Source: Lachnospiraceae bacterium | GTDB lineage: Bacteria > Bacillota > Clostridia > Lachnospirales > Lachnospiraceae | Reading direction: 5' to 3' | Assembly: GCA_024690825.1 (NCBI GenBank) | Contig: JAILOK010000104.1 | Span: forward strand, 1-64,000 | DNA length: 64,000 nt | Shown here: positions 9,446-19,976 of the stretch, piece by piece | Position numbering within the stretch: position 1 is the stretch's first letter | Layout of the letters: the number at the start of each line of letters is the position of its first letter | Notes under the pieces: generated by a model | Told to the model about the DNA's origin: nothing | What the model saw: the letters and a program-made list of their open reading frames with translations, nothing else | Database searches by the model: none | Translations under genes and position numbers: made by a program

Positions 9446-10065
9446 TGTATCAGAAGGTTATAAAAAGGCTTTTTGACATAGTGCTTTCATCGGCCGCGAT
9501 AGTCGTAACATCTCCGGTCCTTGCCGTCTTGAGCGTTATGGTCGCAAAAAAACTCGGAAGGCCGGTGATATTTAAGCAGGAAAGACCGGGCTATAAGGGA
9601 AAGGTTTTTAAGCTGTACAAATTCCGTACCATGACGGATGAAAGGGATGAAAAAGGGGAACTTCTGCCTGATGAAAAAAGGCTTACCTCCTTTGGCAAAA
9701 AGCTGCGCTCAACCTCGCTTGACGAATTACCGGAGTTTTTCAATATCCTTAAAGGGGACATGTCTTTTGTGGGACCCAGGCCGCTTCTTGTTCAGTATCT
9801 GCCATTATATAACAAAGAACAGGCCAGACGCCACGATGTGCTGCCGGGACTTACCGGCTGGGCTCAGGTGAACGGCAGAAATGCCATAAGCTGGGAGGAA
9901 AAATTCAAGCTTGATGTGGAATATGTGGACGGGATCTCATTCCTGTTTGATATCAGAATATTGCTGATGACAGTAAAAAGCGTGCTTAAGAGGGAAGGAA
10001 TCTCCCAGGCGGGAGAAGCTACGATGGAATTTTTTAAAGGTACGAAGGGGGAAGAAAATGAGTGA
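9442..10065 (+). CDS. Undecaprenyl-phosphate sugar phosphotransferase (PglC/EpsL-like)
   Basis: [23 protein letters not shown]...[12 protein letters not shown]...[27 protein letters not shown]. Confidence 0.93.
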   Translation: MMYQKVIKRLFDIVLSSAAIVVTSPVLAVLSVMVAKKLGRPVIFKQERPGYKGKVFKLYKFRTMTDERDEKGELLPDEKRLTSFGKKLRSTSLDELPEFFNILKGDMSFVGPRPLLVQYLPLYNKEQARRHDVLPGLTGWAQVNGRNAISWEEKFKLDVEYVDGISFLFDIRILLMTVKSVLKREGISQAGEATMEFFKGTKGEENE

Positions 10066-11065
10066 AACGAAAGAAATAAACATCCTGGTATTATCAGCGG
10101 GAAGGCGTGTGGAGTTGGTACGATGTTTTGACGCGGCAAGAAACCGCCTGGGGATAAGAGGCGGAATATATGCGATGGATGCATCAAAGCTTGCGCCCGC
10201 TCTGTATTTTGCCGACGATAAGATCATAGCTCCTCTTATCAGCGAAAATGATGATTATATCAAATGCATCATCGATACCTGTAATAAATACGAGATCGAT
10301 CTCATAGTTCCCACAATTGACACGGAGCTGATCCTGCTTTCGGGAAGAAAAGAAGAAATAGAGAATGCAACGCGCGCAAAGGTCCTTATTTCCTCAAAAG
10401 AAGTGATAAAGATCTGCCGCGATAAAAAGAATACCCAGAAATTCCTTGAGGAAAACGGTTTTTCCGTTCCGAGGATGATCACGGATGCGGATATAGACAG
10501 GGGAAATGTGACATGGCCTGTTTTCATCAAGCCGCTTGACGGGAGTTCTTCGGTAAATGCTTTTAAGGCAGATGACAGGGAAGAACTTGACACATTCAAA
10601 CGGATCATCGGCGAAGGAAAATATATCATTCAGGATTTCATGGAAGGCACCGAATATACAGTGGATGCCTTTGTAGATTTCGACGGAAATCCCGTTACAG
10701 TGGTGCCAAGGATCAGGCTTGCCGTAAGAAGCGGGGAGATCCTTAAGGGCAGGATCGCCAAAAACGATGAGATCGTGGAGGATATCCTGCGCCTGCTCAA
10801 GGTATTAAAGCCGATAGGACACATCACCCTGCAGTGCATGAAGACTGAGAATGGAATCAAATATATAGAGATAAATCCGAGATTCGGAGGCGGGGCGCCG
10901 ATGTCGATAAAGGCCGGAGCCGATTCCTGCGAAAATCTCTACAGGCTGCTTCAGGGAGAAAAATTATCATACAACGAAGATTACAGGAAGGATCTGACCT
11001 TCCTCAGGTTTGACGCATGCATCATGCTGAATGAGGAGCTGGAACTTGAAGGCAGTGATATTTGA
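10058..11065 (+). CDS. ATP-grasp enzyme (CarB-like)
   Basis: [15 protein letters not shown]...[14 protein letters not shown]...[21 protein letters not shown]...[15 protein letters not shown]. Confidence 0.88.
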   Translation: MSETKEINILVLSAGRRVELVRCFDAARNRLGIRGGIYAMDASKLAPALYFADDKIIAPLISENDDYIKCIIDTCNKYEIDLIVPTIDTELILLSGRKEEIENATRAKVLISSKEVIKICRDKKNTQKFLEENGFSVPRMITDADIDRGNVTWPVFIKPLDGSSSVNAFKADDREELDTFKRIIGEGKYIIQDFMEGTEYTVDAFVDFDGNPVTVVPRIRLAVRSGEILKGRIAKNDEIVEDILRLLKVLKPIGHITLQCMKTENGIKYIEINPRFGGGAPMSIKAGADSCENLYRLLQGEKLSYNEDYRKDLTFLRFDACIMLNEELELEGSDI

Positions 11066-11729
11066 TATAGACGATACGATGATATCGGAATACGACTATG
11101 TAATGGGCGGATACCGGGCGGTAGCGAAAAGACTTTCCCGGGATGAAGATATTGCAATGTCGGAGGATGAGATCTTTGAAAAGCTTAAGGATCTTTCCAA
11201 AACAAGCTATAAAGAAGTGTACAACAGATTTCTTGATTTCAAGGGCATCCAAAGGGATGAGGAAAGAGTGCTGGAGCTGGTAGATATCTACAGACACCAT
11301 AAACCCAGCTTAAAGCTTTACGATGATGTAAGAGAGACCCTCGATGCGCTGAAGGCAAGGGGGATAAAGCTTGGGATCATATCCGACGGGGATGTTGCCC
11401 GTCAGAAGAACAAGCTTAAGATCACGGACATCGAAAATGATTTTGACTGCGTGATAATAACGGACGAACTGGGAAACGGGGATATCTCCTACAGAAAACC
11501 CGATGAAAGAAGCTATGTCAAAATGGCGGAAACTCTTGGCGTTGATTTTGATGAGATGCTTTATGTAGGGGATAATCCGAACAAGGATTTTTTCATCAGG
11601 ACAAAGCTTCCGATAAAGACGGCAAGGATCATACGTGAGCACGGGATATATGCAAATGCGCCATACCGGGAGGATATTACCGAGGATTTCCGTATTGAGA
11701 AGTTGACGGATGTACTAAATATAATATGA
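11046..11729 (+). CDS. HAD-superfamily hydrolase
   Basis: [17 protein letters not shown]...LGIISDGD...MLYVGDNPNKDF; likely TTG start at 11046 overlapping the ATP-grasp gene (ORF track starts at 11031). Confidence 0.85.
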   Translation: MKAVIFDIDDTMISEYDYVMGGYRAVAKRLSRDEDIAMSEDEIFEKLKDLSKTSYKEVYNRFLDFKGIQRDEERVLELVDIYRHHKPSLKLYDDVRETLDALKARGIKLGIISDGDVARQKNKLKITDIENDFDCVIITDELGNGDISYRKPDERSYVKMAETLGVDFDEMLYVGDNPNKDFFIRTKLPIKTARIIREHGIYANAPYREDITEDFRIEKLTDVLNII

Positions 11730-12913
11730 GAATTTTGTTTTTGTTTCAGACATTCAGTTTCAAACGGTCGACCATATATCTCGATCTCATCGAGGAGATG
11801 CGGGACCGGGGACATGCGGTGACCGTAATTGCCGGGACGACGGACAGGGATCTGCCCGGCGGTCTGCATGAGGAAGACGGAGTAGAGGTCATATACTTAA
11901 AGCTTGCCGACCAGTTCGGAGCAGGCAGGGTAAAAAAGGGACTCATACAGCTCTATATGGCTCCCCTGATGAATCAGCTGATCAGAAAAAATCTGTGGAA
12001 GAGAAAGTTTGACATCATTGCCTATCCTACACCGCCGGTAACTTTGGCTCCTGTCGTAAAAAAATGCAGGGAGCACTACAGATGCATCACATATCTGATG
12101 TTAAAGGACATCTTTCCTCAAAATGCCGTGGATATAGGCTTCATGTCTAAGAACGGACCGGCCTTCGGATATTTTAAGAAGCTGGAGAGGATGCTCTATG
12201 AAAACTCCTCAAAGATCGGATGCATGTCCGAAGGGAATACAGAGTATCTTAAGAAAAAGGAACCGTGGATAAAACCTGAGATCATAGAACTGTTTCCGAA
12301 TACGGTGAGAGTAAAGGAAATTCCTGCTGATGCAACACCGGAAGATAAAGGCGCCGGACTGAAATTTATGTTCGGAGGCAATATGGGGAAACCCCAGGGC
12401 ATAGATTTCCTTCTTGAGGGCATAAAGAGGGCCGGCGAAACGGAAGAACTGAAGGATATACGATTTGATTTCGTCGGAGACGGGAGCGAAAGCGGAAGGA
12501 TAGAAGAATTCATACAGAAGAACAGCCTGAAGAATGTCACATATACGAAGGGCATGGAACGGGAGCAGTATGAGGAACTTTTGAAAAACTGCGATATCGG
12601 GATCATATCTCTTTCCGAAAAATTCACCATACCTAACTACCCGTCAAGGATTCTTTCATACATGCAGCTGGCAAAGCCCGTGCTTGCCGTGACAGATGTC
12701 AATACAGATATGAAGGATCTGATCCTTCAAAAAGCGGACTGCGGATGGTGGGCTCCTTCCGGAAACATGGATGAGTTCATAAAGATCCTGAAAAAAATAG
12801 TATCAGAAAAGGATACCATGAAGCCAAAGGGCATGAACGGAAGACATTACCTTGAAGAATATTTTGATGTGAAACGAAGTGCTGAGATATTCGAAAAAAA
12901 CTGGTGGGGATGA
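11726..12913 (+). CDS. Glycosyltransferase family 4 (WbuB-like, putative FucNAc transferase)
   Basis: GT-B protein with MFGGNMGKPQGIDFLLEG...FVGDGSESGRIEEF, immediately upstream of capEFG-like genes. Confidence 0.8.
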   Translation: MRILFLFQTFSFKRSTIYLDLIEEMRDRGHAVTVIAGTTDRDLPGGLHEEDGVEVIYLKLADQFGAGRVKKGLIQLYMAPLMNQLIRKNLWKRKFDIIAYPTPPVTLAPVVKKCREHYRCITYLMLKDIFPQNAVDIGFMSKNGPAFGYFKKLERMLYENSSKIGCMSEGNTEYLKKKEPWIKPEIIELFPNTVRVKEIPADATPEDKGAGLKFMFGGNMGKPQGIDFLLEGIKRAGETEELKDIRFDFVGDGSESGRIEEFIQKNSLKNVTYTKGMEREQYEELLKNCDIGIISLSEKFTIPNYPSRILSYMQLAKPVLAVTDVNTDMKDLILQKADCGWWAPSGNMDEFIKILKKIVSEKDTMKPKGMNGRHYLEEYFDVKRSAEIFEKNWWG

Positions 12914-12969
12914 TATCTGTAGCCCGAGGTGAGTAAGAGCCGAGGGTTTATGAGAAGGGAGAAAACATA

Positions 12970-14007
12970 ATGGACGAGAAAATCTTTGACGGAACAACAC
13001 TGCTGATCACCGGCGGCACCGGTTCGTTCGGAAATGCGGTATTAAAAAGATTTCTAAAGACAGGGATAAAAGAGATCCGTATCTTTTCAAGAGATGAAAA
13101 AAAGCAGGACGACATGCGTCATTTCTATAATGATGACAAGATCAAGTATTACATCGGAGATGTCAGATCCTATCAGTCCATTGAGGAAGCTTTGTATGGG
13201 GTGGATTATGTATTTGCGGCAGCGGCCTTAAAGCAGGTGCCCAGCTGCGAATTCTTTCCCATGGAAGCGGTAAAGACCAACATCATCGGAACCGACAATG
13301 TTCTGACCGCAGCAATAAGACAGGGAGTAAAAAAGGTTATCTGCCTTTCAACCGACAAAGCGGCTTACCCCATAAATGCCATGGGAACCTCAAAGGCAAT
13401 GATGGAAAAGGTCTTTGTGGCAAAGAGCCGTACCATAGATGAGGACAAGACCCTGATCTGCGGTACGAGATACGGAAATGTGATGTGTTCGAGAGGATCG
13501 GTCATCCCGCTGTTCATTGACCAGATCAGAGATAAAAAACCCATTACGGTGACCGAGCCGACCATGACAAGGTTCATCATGTCTTTGGAGGAAGCGGTGG
13601 AGCTTGTATTATATGCCTTTGAAAATGCCCATACGGGAGATATCTTTGTCCAGAAGGCTCCGGCCTGTACCATAGAGACCCTGGCGCAGGCTGTGAGGGA
13701 ACTCTTCAAGGCGGATAACGAGATCAGGGTAATAGGGATCAGGCACGGAGAAAAGATGGCGGAGACCCTGCTTACCGCAGAGGAATGCGCAAGAGCCTAT
13801 GATCTGGGAGATTTTTTCAGGGTGCCTGCCGATAACAGGGATTTAAATTATGATTCATACTTTACAAAAGGAATGGAAAAAAGAGCAGATATCGAGACCT
13901 TCAATTCGGATAATACAACGATCCTGAATGTGGAACAGGTAAAGGAGAAACTGTTAAAACTTGATTATATCCATGAAAGACTAAGAGAAATGGAGCTGGA
14001 AGCTTGA
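12970..14007 (+). CDS. capE: UDP-GlcNAc 4,6-dehydratase/5-epimerase (CapE/FnlA/WbjB)
   Basis: TLLITGGTGSFGNAVLKRFL...IRIFSRDEKKQDDMRH...STDKAAYPINAMGTSKAMME. Confidence 0.9.
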   Translation: MDEKIFDGTTLLITGGTGSFGNAVLKRFLKTGIKEIRIFSRDEKKQDDMRHFYNDDKIKYYIGDVRSYQSIEEALYGVDYVFAAAALKQVPSCEFFPMEAVKTNIIGTDNVLTAAIRQGVKKVICLSTDKAAYPINAMGTSKAMMEKVFVAKSRTIDEDKTLICGTRYGNVMCSRGSVIPLFIDQIRDKKPITVTEPTMTRFIMSLEEAVELVLYAFENAHTGDIFVQKAPACTIETLAQAVRELFKADNEIRVIGIRHGEKMAETLLTAEECARAYDLGDFFRVPADNRDLNYDSYFTKGMEKRADIETFNSDNTTILNVEQVKEKLLKLDYIHERLREMELEA

Positions 14008-15134
14008 AGATACTGATAACCGGAGCAAACGGATTCATCGGATCAAACTTAAGAGCGGCCCTGAAATACAGGCAGACTGCCGAGGTGCTGGTTTTTACCC
14101 ATGACATGGATGAAAAAGTCCTTGCAGATGCCTGCAGGGATTGTGACGGTGTCGTGCATCTTGCCGGAGTGAACAGGCCAGAGACGGAAGAGGAATATAC
14201 CGAAGGGAATGCCGGCCTTACGGAAAAACTGCTTAAGGCATTGGAGGACGGGAATAATCCCGTTCCCGTGATATACAGCTCATCTATAAGGGCAGCGGGA
14301 AACGATGCCTACGGCATCTCAAAGAAAAAAGCGGAAGATCTGATAAACGCATACGGAAAAAGAAACAATACAAGAGTGTTCGTATACCGTCTTCCGAATG
14401 TTTTCGGCAAATGGAGCAGGCCGGAATACAATTCCGCCATTGCCACCTTCTGTCACCACATTTCAAGATGCGAACCCATAAGGGTTGATGACAGGACACA
14501 TCCGATGAAGCTTCTTTATATAGATGATATAGTGGAGGAATTCATAGAGGATATACGGGAGTTTGAGAGAGAGAAGAAATATAAGGAAAATAAGGATGGT
14601 GTCGAACCGTTAAGAAGTGTCGTATATGAAACAACCCTTGGTTTTGTGGCAGATACGATACAGTCCTTCGGAAGTTTAAGGAAAAGCCTTGATGTACCGG
14701 ATCTTTCGGATGAACTGACATCAAAGCTCTACAGTACCTACTTAAGCTTCCTGCCTCCGGAGGAGCTTGCCTATGACCTGAAGATGAATGTGGATGAAAG
14801 AGGCTCCTTTACAGAATTCTTGAGAACAAAAGGATGCGGACAGGTGTCTGTAAACATCAGCCGTCCCGGGATAACAAAGGGACAGCACTGGCATGATTCC
14901 AAGAATGAAAAATTCCTCGTGGTCCGCGGAAAGGGACTCATCCGGTTCAGAAAGATCAATGAAAAAGAGATCTTTGATTATCATGTAACGGGTGAAAAAC
15001 TTCAGGTGGTGGAGATCCCTACGGGATACACGCACTGCATAATAAACGAGGGTGACGATGAAATGGTCACGGTGATGTGGGCAAATGAGCCGTTCAACCC
15101 GGACAGGCCGGATACATACTACGAACAAGTTTAG
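14004..15134 (+). CDS. capF: SDR epimerase/reductase with C-terminal cupin (CapF/FnlB/WbjC)
   Basis: MKILITGANGFIGSNLRAAL...; C-term FTEFLRTKGCGQVSVNISRPGITKGQHWHDSKNEKFLVV is typical of CapF. Confidence 0.92.
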   Translation: MKILITGANGFIGSNLRAALKYRQTAEVLVFTHDMDEKVLADACRDCDGVVHLAGVNRPETEEEYTEGNAGLTEKLLKALEDGNNPVPVIYSSSIRAAGNDAYGISKKKAEDLINAYGKRNNTRVFVYRLPNVFGKWSRPEYNSAIATFCHHISRCEPIRVDDRTHPMKLLYIDDIVEEFIEDIREFEREKKYKENKDGVEPLRSVVYETTLGFVADTIQSFGSLRKSLDVPDLSDELTSKLYSTYLSFLPPEELAYDLKMNVDERGSFTEFLRTKGCGQVSVNISRPGITKGQHWHDSKNEKFLVVRGKGLIRFRKINEKEIFDYHVTGEKLQVVEIPTGYTHCIINEGDDEMVTVMWANEPFNPDRPDTYYEQV

Positions 15135-15183
15135 AGGCAGTTAATGACATTGAACAAAGTATATTTTCAGGAAAAGAGGGTTT

Positions 15184-16311
15184 ATGAGCAAGTTGAAATT
15201 AGTAACAATACTGGGCACGCGCCCCGAGATAATACGCCTTTCGGAAGTGATCAAATGCGCCGACAGATATTTTGACCATATGCTCGTGCATACCGGACAG
15301 AATTATGACCGGACCCTGAATCAGATCTTCTTTGAGGAACTAAAACTTCGGGAACCCGATGTTTATCTCAACTGTGTCGGAGATGATCTGGGACAGACCA
15401 TGGGCAATATCATAGCAAAGACATACGAACTCCTTGCCAAAGAAAAACCTGATGCGCTGCTGATCCTGGGTGATACCAACTCTGCTCTTTGCGCTATATC
15501 GGCCAAAAGACTCAAGATCCCGATCTTTCATATGGAAGCCGGGAACAGGTGCTGGGACTGGAATGTTTCCGAGATGATAAACCGCAAGATAGTCGATCAT
15601 ATCAGCGACATCAACCTTCCCTATACAGAGCATTCAAGACGGTATCTCCTTTCTGAGGGAATTGACGGAAAGACGATCTTTGTGACCGGATCTCCGATGA
15701 AGGAAGTGATAAAGAAACACATGGATGAGATCGAAAGATCCGATGTCTTAAATAAACTCGGACTTGAAAAGGAACGGTTCATTCTGGTTTCCGCCCACAG
15801 GGAGGAGAATATTGACATAGAAGAGAACTTCATGGAACTTATGAATTCGATAAATGAGATGGCAAAAATATATGATATGCCGGTCATTTATTCCACACAT
15901 CCAAGGACGAGAAAGTTCATAGAAAAACGGGGATTCGTCTTTGATGAAAGGGTGCAAAATCTTGAACCCTTCGGTTATTTTGAATATAATAAACTGCAAA
16001 AAAACGCGTATTTAGTGCTTTCCGACTCAGGTACGCTGTCCGAGGAATCGGCCATGCTCGATTTCCCTGCCGTTCTTATCCGTACTTCCACGGAGCGTCC
16101 GGAGGTCCTTGACAAAGGAACGGTTGTAATAGGCGGTATCAAAAGCGAGGATGTGCTCCGGGCCGCCGCGCTTTCAAGAACCATGTATGAAAACGGGGAA
16201 AAGACAGTAGAGGCTTTGGATTATGCCGATGAAAATGTTTCGGTTAAGGTAATAAAGCTTATCGAAAGTTACGCAAAGATAGTTAATGAAACAGTGTGGT
16301 TAAAGCGTTGA
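15184..16311 (+). CDS. capG: UDP-N-acetyl 2-epimerase (CapG/FnlC/WbjD)
   Basis: LGTRPEIIRLSEVIK...HTGQNYD...HMEAGNRCWDWNVSEMINRKIVDHISDINLPYTEHSRRYL. Confidence 0.92.
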   Translation: MSKLKLVTILGTRPEIIRLSEVIKCADRYFDHMLVHTGQNYDRTLNQIFFEELKLREPDVYLNCVGDDLGQTMGNIIAKTYELLAKEKPDALLILGDTNSALCAISAKRLKIPIFHMEAGNRCWDWNVSEMINRKIVDHISDINLPYTEHSRRYLLSEGIDGKTIFVTGSPMKEVIKKHMDEIERSDVLNKLGLEKERFILVSAHREENIDIEENFMELMNSINEMAKIYDMPVIYSTHPRTRKFIEKRGFVFDERVQNLEPFGYFEYNKLQKNAYLVLSDSGTLSEESAMLDFPAVLIRTSTERPEVLDKGTVVIGGIKSEDVLRAAALSRTMYENGEKTVEALDYADENVSVKVIKLIESYAKIVNETVWLKR

Positions 16312-17330
16312 AGATAGTAATTCTTGACATAGCTGCCAGCAAGACCGGTGCCTTATCCATATTGAAGGATTTCTACGGATTTGTGAGAGATCACGGCAGC
16401 GGCGGAAATGAATGGATATTCGTAACCGGAGTCAGGGATATCCTTGAAGACATTCCCGAAAAAAAGATCCGGGTGATCTGCCGCGAGGATGTTAAGGCTT
16501 CGTCAAAGAACAGGCTGATGTTTGACCTTTTCAGCGGAAAAGGATTTGTGGAAAGCCTTGGTCCGGACGTGGTTTTTTCGCTTCAGAATACGCTTCCGCG
16601 CGGGCTTAAATGCAAAAAAAAGATCCTCTACATTCATCAGCCCCTGGGATATCAGAATGTAAGAAGGTTTTCCTTGTTAAAAAAAGAAGAGCGGCATCTG
16701 GCGATGTACCAGTATATGTATGCTCCACTGGTCAACTCTTCCGTCAGACATGCGGATCTGACCATAGTGCAGACAGCCTGGATGAGGGACGCGGTTGCGG
16801 ACAAAACAGGGATAAAGAGGGAGAGGATAAAGGAAATTCCGCCCGAGATCCCGGATATAAGCAGGTTTTCGACAGGGGCCGGTTTTGACCGGAAAAGCTT
16901 TTTTTACCCCGCCGGCGATATTCTTTATAAAAACCATGCAGTCATAGAAGAGGCAGTAAGAAAGCTTAAGGACGAGGGGATAAAGGACCTGAAGGTCACC
17001 TTCACAAAGGACCAGCCCATAAGCCGTGAAGAGGTCTGCAGAAAGTATTTTGAAAGCACCCTGGTGTTTCCGTCTTACATAGAGACTTTCGGATTGCCGC
17101 TTGCCGAGAGCAGGCAGACGGGAAATCCCATACTTGCAGCCGACACGCCGTTTGCAAGGCAGGTGCTTGAAGGTTATGAAAAAGCGTTTTTCTTTGATCC
17201 TTTCGATCCGGACCGGTTAAAAAAACTGATAAAGGATGTATATGAGGGAAGGATCACTCCCGGAAAACCCGAAAGAGCGCCGGAAGAGACAAGCACCTAT
17301 GGTGAGATAGTAAAACTTATAGAAGAATGA
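16296..17330 (+). CDS. Glycosyltransferase (GT4-like)
   Basis: GT-B C-terminal ESTLVFPSYIETFGLPLAESRQTGNPILAADTPFARQVL; alternative TTG start at 16308. Confidence 0.82.
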   Translation: MVKALKIVILDIAASKTGALSILKDFYGFVRDHGSGGNEWIFVTGVRDILEDIPEKKIRVICREDVKASSKNRLMFDLFSGKGFVESLGPDVVFSLQNTLPRGLKCKKKILYIHQPLGYQNVRRFSLLKKEERHLAMYQYMYAPLVNSSVRHADLTIVQTAWMRDAVADKTGIKRERIKEIPPEIPDISRFSTGAGFDRKSFFYPAGDILYKNHAVIEEAVRKLKDEGIKDLKVTFTKDQPISREEVCRKYFESTLVFPSYIETFGLPLAESRQTGNPILAADTPFARQVLEGYEKAFFFDPFDPDRLKKLIKDVYEGRITPGKPERAPEETSTYGEIVKLIEE

Positions 17331-18409
17331 AACCTATAGCATTATATCTGCCGCAATTTCATACATTTCCCGAAAACGACGAGTGGTGGGGTGAAGGCTA
17401 CACGGAGTGGACTGCCGTGAGAAGGGCAAAACCCCTCATCAGGGGTCAGATCCAGCCAAGGGTTCCCCTCGGACTGGATTATTATGATCTTTCGGATGAA
17501 AAAGCCATCGCCTTAAAACGACAGGCAAAGCATGCGAAAAAATTCGGGATCTACGGTTTCTGTTTCTATCATTATTATTTTACCGGCACGATCCTCATGA
17601 AACGCCCCATGGAGATCTTTCTGCGGCATCCCGAGATAGATATGAAGTACTGCATCTGCTGGGCAAATGAAAGCTGGACGAGGACATGGTACGGACTGGA
17701 TGAGGAAGTGCTGATGCAGCAGCGGTACGGCCACGACAGAGAGTGGAGCAGGCATTTCAATTATCTGCTGCATTTTTTCAAGGATGACAGATATATAAAG
17801 ATAGACAATAAACCTGTCCTTAATATTTACAGAGCCCAGGATATCAAAAGACTTGGGGATATGCTGGAGCTTTTCAACAATAAGGCCAGAAAAGAAGGCT
17901 TTGACGGGATATATACGGTATGCGCCAGGACTGCCGCAGGGACCGACAGCAGGGACAATCTCATAAACGGATATTACTATTTCGAACCCGGATATTCGCT
18001 GAAGCAGGACATGGGAATCGTCAATTCCGCATTTTATAAGGCGGGAACGGGAATAAGGCATCTTGCAAACAGAGCATTGAAAAAGGAATATCTGGAAAGA
18101 AGGATACCGATAGAAAGCATTTATGACAGGATCGCAAAAAGGGAGTATAAGGAAAACGAATATCCCGGCATCTTTGCCAGATGGGACAATACTCCCAGAC
18201 GCGGCTACAAAGGACTGGTATACACAGGCGCCTCAAGTGAAGCCTTTGAGGAGATCCTTTTGTGTTTAAAGGAAAAGCTTGCCGGCAGGGATAACGATTT
18301 TGTGTATATCAATTCATGGAACGAATGGGGCGAGGGCGCGATGCTTGAGCCGGATGAGAAGGAAGGCTTTGAATATCTGCAGGCAGTAAAGAATGCCGTG
18401 GAAAACTGA
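17327..18409 (+). CDS. WbsX-type / GH99-like domain protein
   Basis: MKPIALYLPQFHTFPENDEWWGEGYTEWTAVRRAKPL...CICWANESWTRTW...YINSWNEWGEGAMLEPD. Confidence 0.9.
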   Translation: MKPIALYLPQFHTFPENDEWWGEGYTEWTAVRRAKPLIRGQIQPRVPLGLDYYDLSDEKAIALKRQAKHAKKFGIYGFCFYHYYFTGTILMKRPMEIFLRHPEIDMKYCICWANESWTRTWYGLDEEVLMQQRYGHDREWSRHFNYLLHFFKDDRYIKIDNKPVLNIYRAQDIKRLGDMLELFNNKARKEGFDGIYTVCARTAAGTDSRDNLINGYYYFEPGYSLKQDMGIVNSAFYKAGTGIRHLANRALKKEYLERRIPIESIYDRIAKREYKENEYPGIFARWDNTPRRGYKGLVYTGASSEAFEEILLCLKEKLAGRDNDFVYINSWNEWGEGAMLEPDEKEGFEYLQAVKNAVEN

Positions 18410-18446
18410 CAGACTGCAAAGAACTTTAAGATAAGGGAGAGAGAAC

Positions 18447-19394
18447 ATGCATTTTCTGGTTACGGGAGGAGCCGGATTCATCGGCTCAAACATGACAGAC
18501 AGGCTGCTCGGCCTCGGGCATAAGGTCACGGTGTATGACGGATTTATAACAGGTCATGAACAGTATCTTGAGGAGGCAGAAAAGAATCCTGAATTCAGGC
18601 TTGTCAGGGCGCGGCTTGAGGATGAGGATACCCTGAACGAGGCAATGAAGGGAGTGGATTTTGTTTTTCATTTTGCCGCAAATGCCGATGTGAGAAGGGG
18701 ACTTGAGCATCCATTAAAGGATCTGGAGCAGAATACAGTGAATACCGCAAGGGTCCTGGAAGCCATGAGAAAAAATGATGTAAAGAGGATAGGTTTTTCT
18801 TCCACCGGATCTGTTTACGGTGAAGCTGAAGTTATCCCCACACCCGAGGATGCTCCTTTTCCTGTTCAGACATCCCTCTATGCGGCGTCAAAACTGGCCG
18901 GTGAAGGGATGATAGAGTCCTACTGCGAAGGTTACGGATTTCAGGGTTATATCTTCCGTTTTGTGTCGATCCTCGGCGAAAGATATCCTCACGGCCATGT
19001 CTACGATTTCTATCAGAAACTGAAGAAAAATCCGGAGGAACTCTATGTTCTGGGAGACGGACATCAGAAAAAATCGTATCTGTATATTCAGGACTGCATA
19101 GATGCCATCCTGACTGTTATTGAAAAGTGTAATGAAAAGATCAATATCTTTAATCTCGGAACCGATGAATACTGCGAAGTAAACGATTCCATCAGATGGA
19201 TAACAAAAAGACTCGGGCTTGATCCGAAGCTTTCCTACTCCGGCGGGGAAAGGGGATGGATAGGGGACAACCCGTTTATTTTCCTCGATACGAAAAAGGT
19301 GAGAAGTCTCGGGTGGAAGCCAAAGTACAGCATAGAGCAGGCGGTGATAAAGACAGTCGAATATATCATGGAAAATGAGTGGATACTGGAATAA
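18447..19394 (+). CDS. NAD-dependent epimerase/dehydratase (extended SDR)
   Basis: MHFLVTGGAGFIGSNMTDRLL...FSSTGSVYGEAEVIPTPE...YAASKLAGE. Confidence 0.9.
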   Translation: MHFLVTGGAGFIGSNMTDRLLGLGHKVTVYDGFITGHEQYLEEAEKNPEFRLVRARLEDEDTLNEAMKGVDFVFHFAANADVRRGLEHPLKDLEQNTVNTARVLEAMRKNDVKRIGFSSTGSVYGEAEVIPTPEDAPFPVQTSLYAASKLAGEGMIESYCEGYGFQGYIFRFVSILGERYPHGHVYDFYQKLKKNPEELYVLGDGHQKKSYLYIQDCIDAILTVIEKCNEKINIFNLGTDEYCEVNDSIRWITKRLGLDPKLSYSGGERGWIGDNPFIFLDTKKVRSLGWKPKYSIEQAVIKTVEYIMENEWILE

Positions 19395-19415
19395 AAAGAT
19401 CATAAGGAGAGATAC

Positions 19416-19976
19416 ATGAACACAAGGGAATACATAGAAGATTATTTAAAACAGACAGAGGAGATCGCACGTTCTCTTTCCAAAGAGGAGATCGAAAAGG
19501 CCGTAAACATCTTGAGAAAGGTAAGAGAAGATGAAGGAAGGCTTTTTATTCTCGGAGTGGGAGGCTCTGCAGCCAATGCTTCACATGCCGTAAACGATTT
19601 CAGAAAGATAGGCGGGATAGAAACCTATGCTCCTACCGACAATGTTTCGGAACTTACCGCAAGGACCAACGATGAAGGATGGGAGACAACCTTTACCGAA
19701 TGGCTTAAGATCTCACATATAAATGAAAAAGACGCGGTGCTTGTACTGTCAGTCGGCGGCGGAAACGAGAATGCAAGCAAAAATATCGTGGCAGCCTTAA
19801 AACTTGCAAAAGAGAAAAAGGCGGCGGTGATGTCGATAGTATCCAGGAACGGCGGCTATTCAAAAGAGGTTTCCGATGCCTGTATTCTGATCCCTGTTGT
19901 GGATGAAAGCCGTATCACTCCCCATGCTGAAGGTTTTCAGGGGATATTATGGCACCTTTTGGTGAATGCCTTATGA
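19416..19976 (+). CDS. gmhA: SIS-domain phosphoheptose isomerase (GmhA-like)
   Basis: GVGGSAANASHAVNDFRKIGG...VLSVGGGNENASKNIVAALKLAKE, next to an HddA-like kinase. Confidence 0.82.
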   Translation: MNTREYIEDYLKQTEEIARSLSKEEIEKAVNILRKVREDEGRLFILGVGGSAANASHAVNDFRKIGGIETYAPTDNVSELTARTNDEGWETTFTEWLKISHINEKDAVLVLSVGGGNENASKNIVAALKLAKEKKAAVMSIVSRNGGYSKEVSDACILIPVVDESRITPHAEGFQGILWHLLVNAL

